A DNA stretch of 10,865 nt from an uncultured Collinsella sp. Lineage in GTDB: Bacteria > Actinomycetota > Coriobacteriia > Coriobacteriales > Coriobacteriaceae. Position numbers and translations under genes: made by a program. The stretch's first letter is position 1. Every line of letters starts with the position of its first letter. Shown here piece after piece: positions 8,865-10,865 of the stretch. Below the pieces are notes generated by a model. That model searched no databases and was not told where the DNA came from. It saw nothing but the letters and a program-made list of their open reading frames with translations. Where the stretch lies: positions 1 through 10,865 of the forward strand of contig CAJJYO010000032.1 in assembly GCA_905197385.1 (NCBI GenBank), given 5' to 3'.

Positions 8865-10814
8865 ATGGAGTCCTCTGCCTACCCGATGCTCTTTAGCCCG
8901 ATCAAGGTCGGTACAACCGAGGTCAAGAACCGCGTCTTTATGCCGCCGGTGTCCACCAACCTGGCCGATCATGGCTATGTGACCGACGACTTGGTCGATC
9001 ATTACCGTGCCCGCGCCAAGGGCGGCGTGGGCCTCATCATTACCGAGGTCGTGACGGTCGAGCCTACCTATACCTATCTGCCGGGTGACATGTGCTGCTA
9101 CGACGATACGTTTATCCCCGGCTGGGAAAAGCTCGCCGCGGCCGTCCACGAGTATGGCTGCAAGATCATGCCGCAGCTCTTCCATCCCGCCTACATGGCC
9201 TTTAACATTCCGGGCACGCCGCGCCTGATCGCTCCGTCCTTTGTGGGCCCGTCTTACGCCCGCGAGGCACCGCGCCCCATCACGGTCGACGAGATTCACG
9301 AGCTCACGCATCAGTTTGGCGACGCTGCCGTGCGTATGCAGAAGGCTGGCGTCGACGGCGTCGAGGTCCATGCGGCGCACGCCCACGGTATGCTCGGCGG
9401 CTTTTTGACTCCGCTCTACAACAAGCGTACCGACGAGTACGGCGGCTCGCTCGACGCTCGTATGCGCTTCCTGCTCGAGGTCATCGCCGAGATTCGCGAG
9501 CGCTGCGGCAAGGACTTTATCATCGACGTCCGTATCTCGGGCGACGAGTACACCGATGGCGGCCTGACCCTCAACGACATGATCTACGTCTCACGTCGCC
9601 TGGAGAAGGCCGGCGTCGACATGATTCATGTGTCGGGCGGCACCACCATCAAGCGCGGCTCCGCGATTCCCGCCGCCGGTACGCAGCAGGCCTCGCATGC
9701 CGCCTGCTCGCGCGAGATCAAAAAGCACGTCAACATTCCCGTCGCCACCGTCGGACGTATCAACGAGGCCTGGATCGCCGAGGAGCTGATCGAGGACGGC
9801 GCTGCCGACATCTGCATGATGGGCCGCGCCAATCTGTGCGATGCCGAGTTCTGCAATAAGGCCGCTGCCGGCAACGCCGACGACATCCGCCCCTGCATCG
9901 GCTGCCTGCGCTGCCTGAACGGCATTATGTTCGGCAAGCGCATCTCCTGTACCGTCAACCCGGACGTGGAGCGCGACGAGGCCGGCTACGAGCCTGCCGC
10001 CGAGGCCAAGAACGTGCTCGTTGTGGGCGCTGGTCCTGCGGGCATGGAGGCAGCCTACATTGCCGCCAAGCGCGGCCACAACGTGGTGCTCGTTGACAAG
10101 CAGGATGAGCCGGGCGGCGAGATGCGCATCGCGGCCGTTCCGCCGGCAAAGCAGGAACTCACCCGCGTGATCAAGTATCAGTATCGCCGTCTTGCTGAGG
10201 CGGGCGTGAAGTGCGTATTTGGCACCGAGCTTACTGCCGAGGACATTCAGCGTGACTACGCCGGCTACGAGGTTGTCCTGGCTTATGGCGCCGAGCCCAT
10301 CGCTCCGGCCTTCATGCAGGGCTTTAAGCAGGTTATGACGGCCGATGACCTGCTGGGTGGCAAGGCTTTCCCGGGCAAGAAGATCGTCATTGTGGGCGGC
10401 GGCACCGTTGGCTGCGAGACGGCCGATTATCTGGCTCCGCTGGTCAACGACCTGTCGCCGGCCAATCGCGATGTCACCGTCATCGAGATGACCAAGACGC
10501 TCGCCGCCAACGAGGGCGGTGCCGGTCGCGCGGTGCTCATCACGCGCATGCTCTCCAAGGGCGTCCACGTGCTGACCGAGGCCAAGGTGACCGAGATCAC
10601 CGAGGATACCATCAGCTACGAGAAGGATGGCGAGATCCACACCATCGCCGGTGCCGATACGCTGGTGCTTGCCATGGGCTATCGTCCCAATACCAAGCTG
10701 GCCGACGACCTTGCCGCTGCCGGCGTTACCACCCACGTGCTGGGTGACGCCAACAAGTGCGGCAACATCCGCGATGCCATCGGCGACGGCTACAAGGTTG
10801 CCTGCGAGCTCTAG
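8865..10814 (+). CDS. Old-yellow-enzyme family FMN/FAD/4Fe-4S oxidoreductase, enoate-reductase/FadH-like
   Basis: Predicted cytoplasmic NAD(P)H-dependent reductase of 649 aa, with the layout of 2-enoate reductase, 2,4-dienoyl-CoA reductase (FadH) and bile-acid BaiCD/BaiH enzymes. Residues 1 to about 335 form the FMN-binding TIM barrel (FSPIKVG...KNRVFMPP, then NKRTDEYGGSLDARMRF). A 4Fe-4S motif follows: Cys344, 347, 350 and 362 (C-x2-C-x2-C-x11-C). Then come a dinucleotide-binding fold with GAGPAG (388-393) and a second with GGGTVG (511-516), for FAD and NAD(P)H. The usual active-site HGY motif reads H-A-H-G-M here (172-176), so the Tyr is missing. The ATG at 8865 is chosen because AAAGGAAG (8852-8859) precedes it and residues 2-20 match the family start; an in-frame TTG at 8784 overlaps the promoter and has no ribosome site. 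Substrate unknown: an alpha,beta-unsaturated acid, enone or CoA ester is likely. Confidence 0.88.
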   Translation: MESSAYPMLFSPIKVGTTEVKNRVFMPPVSTNLADHGYVTDDLVDHYRARAKGGVGLIITEVVTVEPTYTYLPGDMCCYDDTFIPGWEKLAAAVHEYGCKIMPQLFHPAYMAFNIPGTPRLIAPSFVGPSYAREAPRPITVDEIHELTHQFGDAAVRMQKAGVDGVEVHAAHAHGMLGGFLTPLYNKRTDEYGGSLDARMRFLLEVIAEIRERCGKDFIIDVRISGDEYTDGGLTLNDMIYVSRRLEKAGVDMIHVSGGTTIKRGSAIPAAGTQQASHAACSREIKKHVNIPVATVGRINEAWIAEELIEDGAADICMMGRANLCDAEFCNKAAAGNADDIRPCIGCLRCLNGIMFGKRISCTVNPDVERDEAGYEPAAEAKNVLVVGAGPAGMEAAYIAAKRGHNVVLVDKQDEPGGEMRIAAVPPAKQELTRVIKYQYRRLAEAGVKCVFGTELTAEDIQRDYAGYEVVLAYGAEPIAPAFMQGFKQVMTADDLLGGKAFPGKKIVIVGGGTVGCETADYLAPLVNDLSPANRDVTVIEMTKTLAANEGGAGRAVLITRMLSKGVHVLTEAKVTEITEDTISYEKDGEIHTIAGADTLVLAMGYRPNTKLADDLAAAGVTTHVLGDANKCGNIRDAIGDGYKVACEL

Positions 10815-10865
10815 TCAACCCCTTTGCACCAATCGATTGCAAAAAGCGGCGGCTGCCCTGTGTGT
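10815..10865. other. Short 3' flank, cut by window end
   Basis: After the stop there is a weak 6-bp inverted repeat (TTTGCA and TGCAAA around 10823-10844), then A5 followed by GCGGCGGCTGCC. The last part could be the 5' arm of a terminator whose other half is outside the window. No call is possible. Confidence 0.2.

Noticed and set aside
9591..10736. Long open frame on the - strand (about 381 codons) opposite the enoate-reductase-like gene
   Set aside because: Antisense shadow; the + strand frame carries the 4Fe-4S and two dinucleotide-binding motifs.

Overview
The window is high-GC DNA with strong G/C third-position bias, short intergenic gaps and all genes on the + strand. Gene content (an EbgA/EbgC-type beta-galactosidase, an APC amino-acid permease, HPr, a FeoA-FeoA-FeoB iron locus with a Cys-rich FeoB partner, and an Fe-S flavin enoate-reductase-like enzyme) suggests an anaerobic gut actinobacterium of the Coriobacteriia. 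Collinsella is my best guess from general style; no rRNA or marker gene is present to prove it.

Layout. 1-2927: 3' part of a GH2 beta-galactosidase large subunit followed 3 bases later by its small EbgC-type subunit. 2928-3080: gap with two stem-loops. 3081-4544: APC permease, ended by a strong terminator. 4545-4966: gene-free gap that carries a ~228-bp element with 35-bp inverted ends, MITE-like. 4967-5215: HPr with an intact His15 but Asp at position 46, then its own terminator. 5271-5362: promoter/operator region with three related AACTTTT-type motifs, two of them forming a large symmetric palindrome. 5404-8358: feoA1, feoA2 and feoB, with a second inverted repeat just before feoB, then a terminator. 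8562-8762: small membrane-anchored Cys-rich Feo-associated protein. 8784-8836: promoter region with a perfect 12-bp inverted repeat. 8865-10814: OYE/enoate-reductase-type flavin and Fe-S oxidoreductase.

How they fit together. The Ebg pair would hydrolyse lactose or other beta-galactosides. HPr is the phosphocarrier that links sugar uptake to energy state. The Feo genes import ferrous iron, which an Fe-S-rich anaerobe needs, including for the 4Fe-4S oxidoreductase downstream. Apart from the Ebg pair and the Feo group, neighbouring genes look like independent transcription units separated by clear terminators.

I see no phage, CRISPR, tRNA or rRNA. No wholly new multi-gene system is evident. 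The less ordinary signals are the native Asp46 HPr, the MITE-like inverted-repeat element, the two palindromic sites in the feo locus, the perfect inverted repeat over the enoate-reductase promoter, and the missing Tyr in that enzyme's usual active-site motif.
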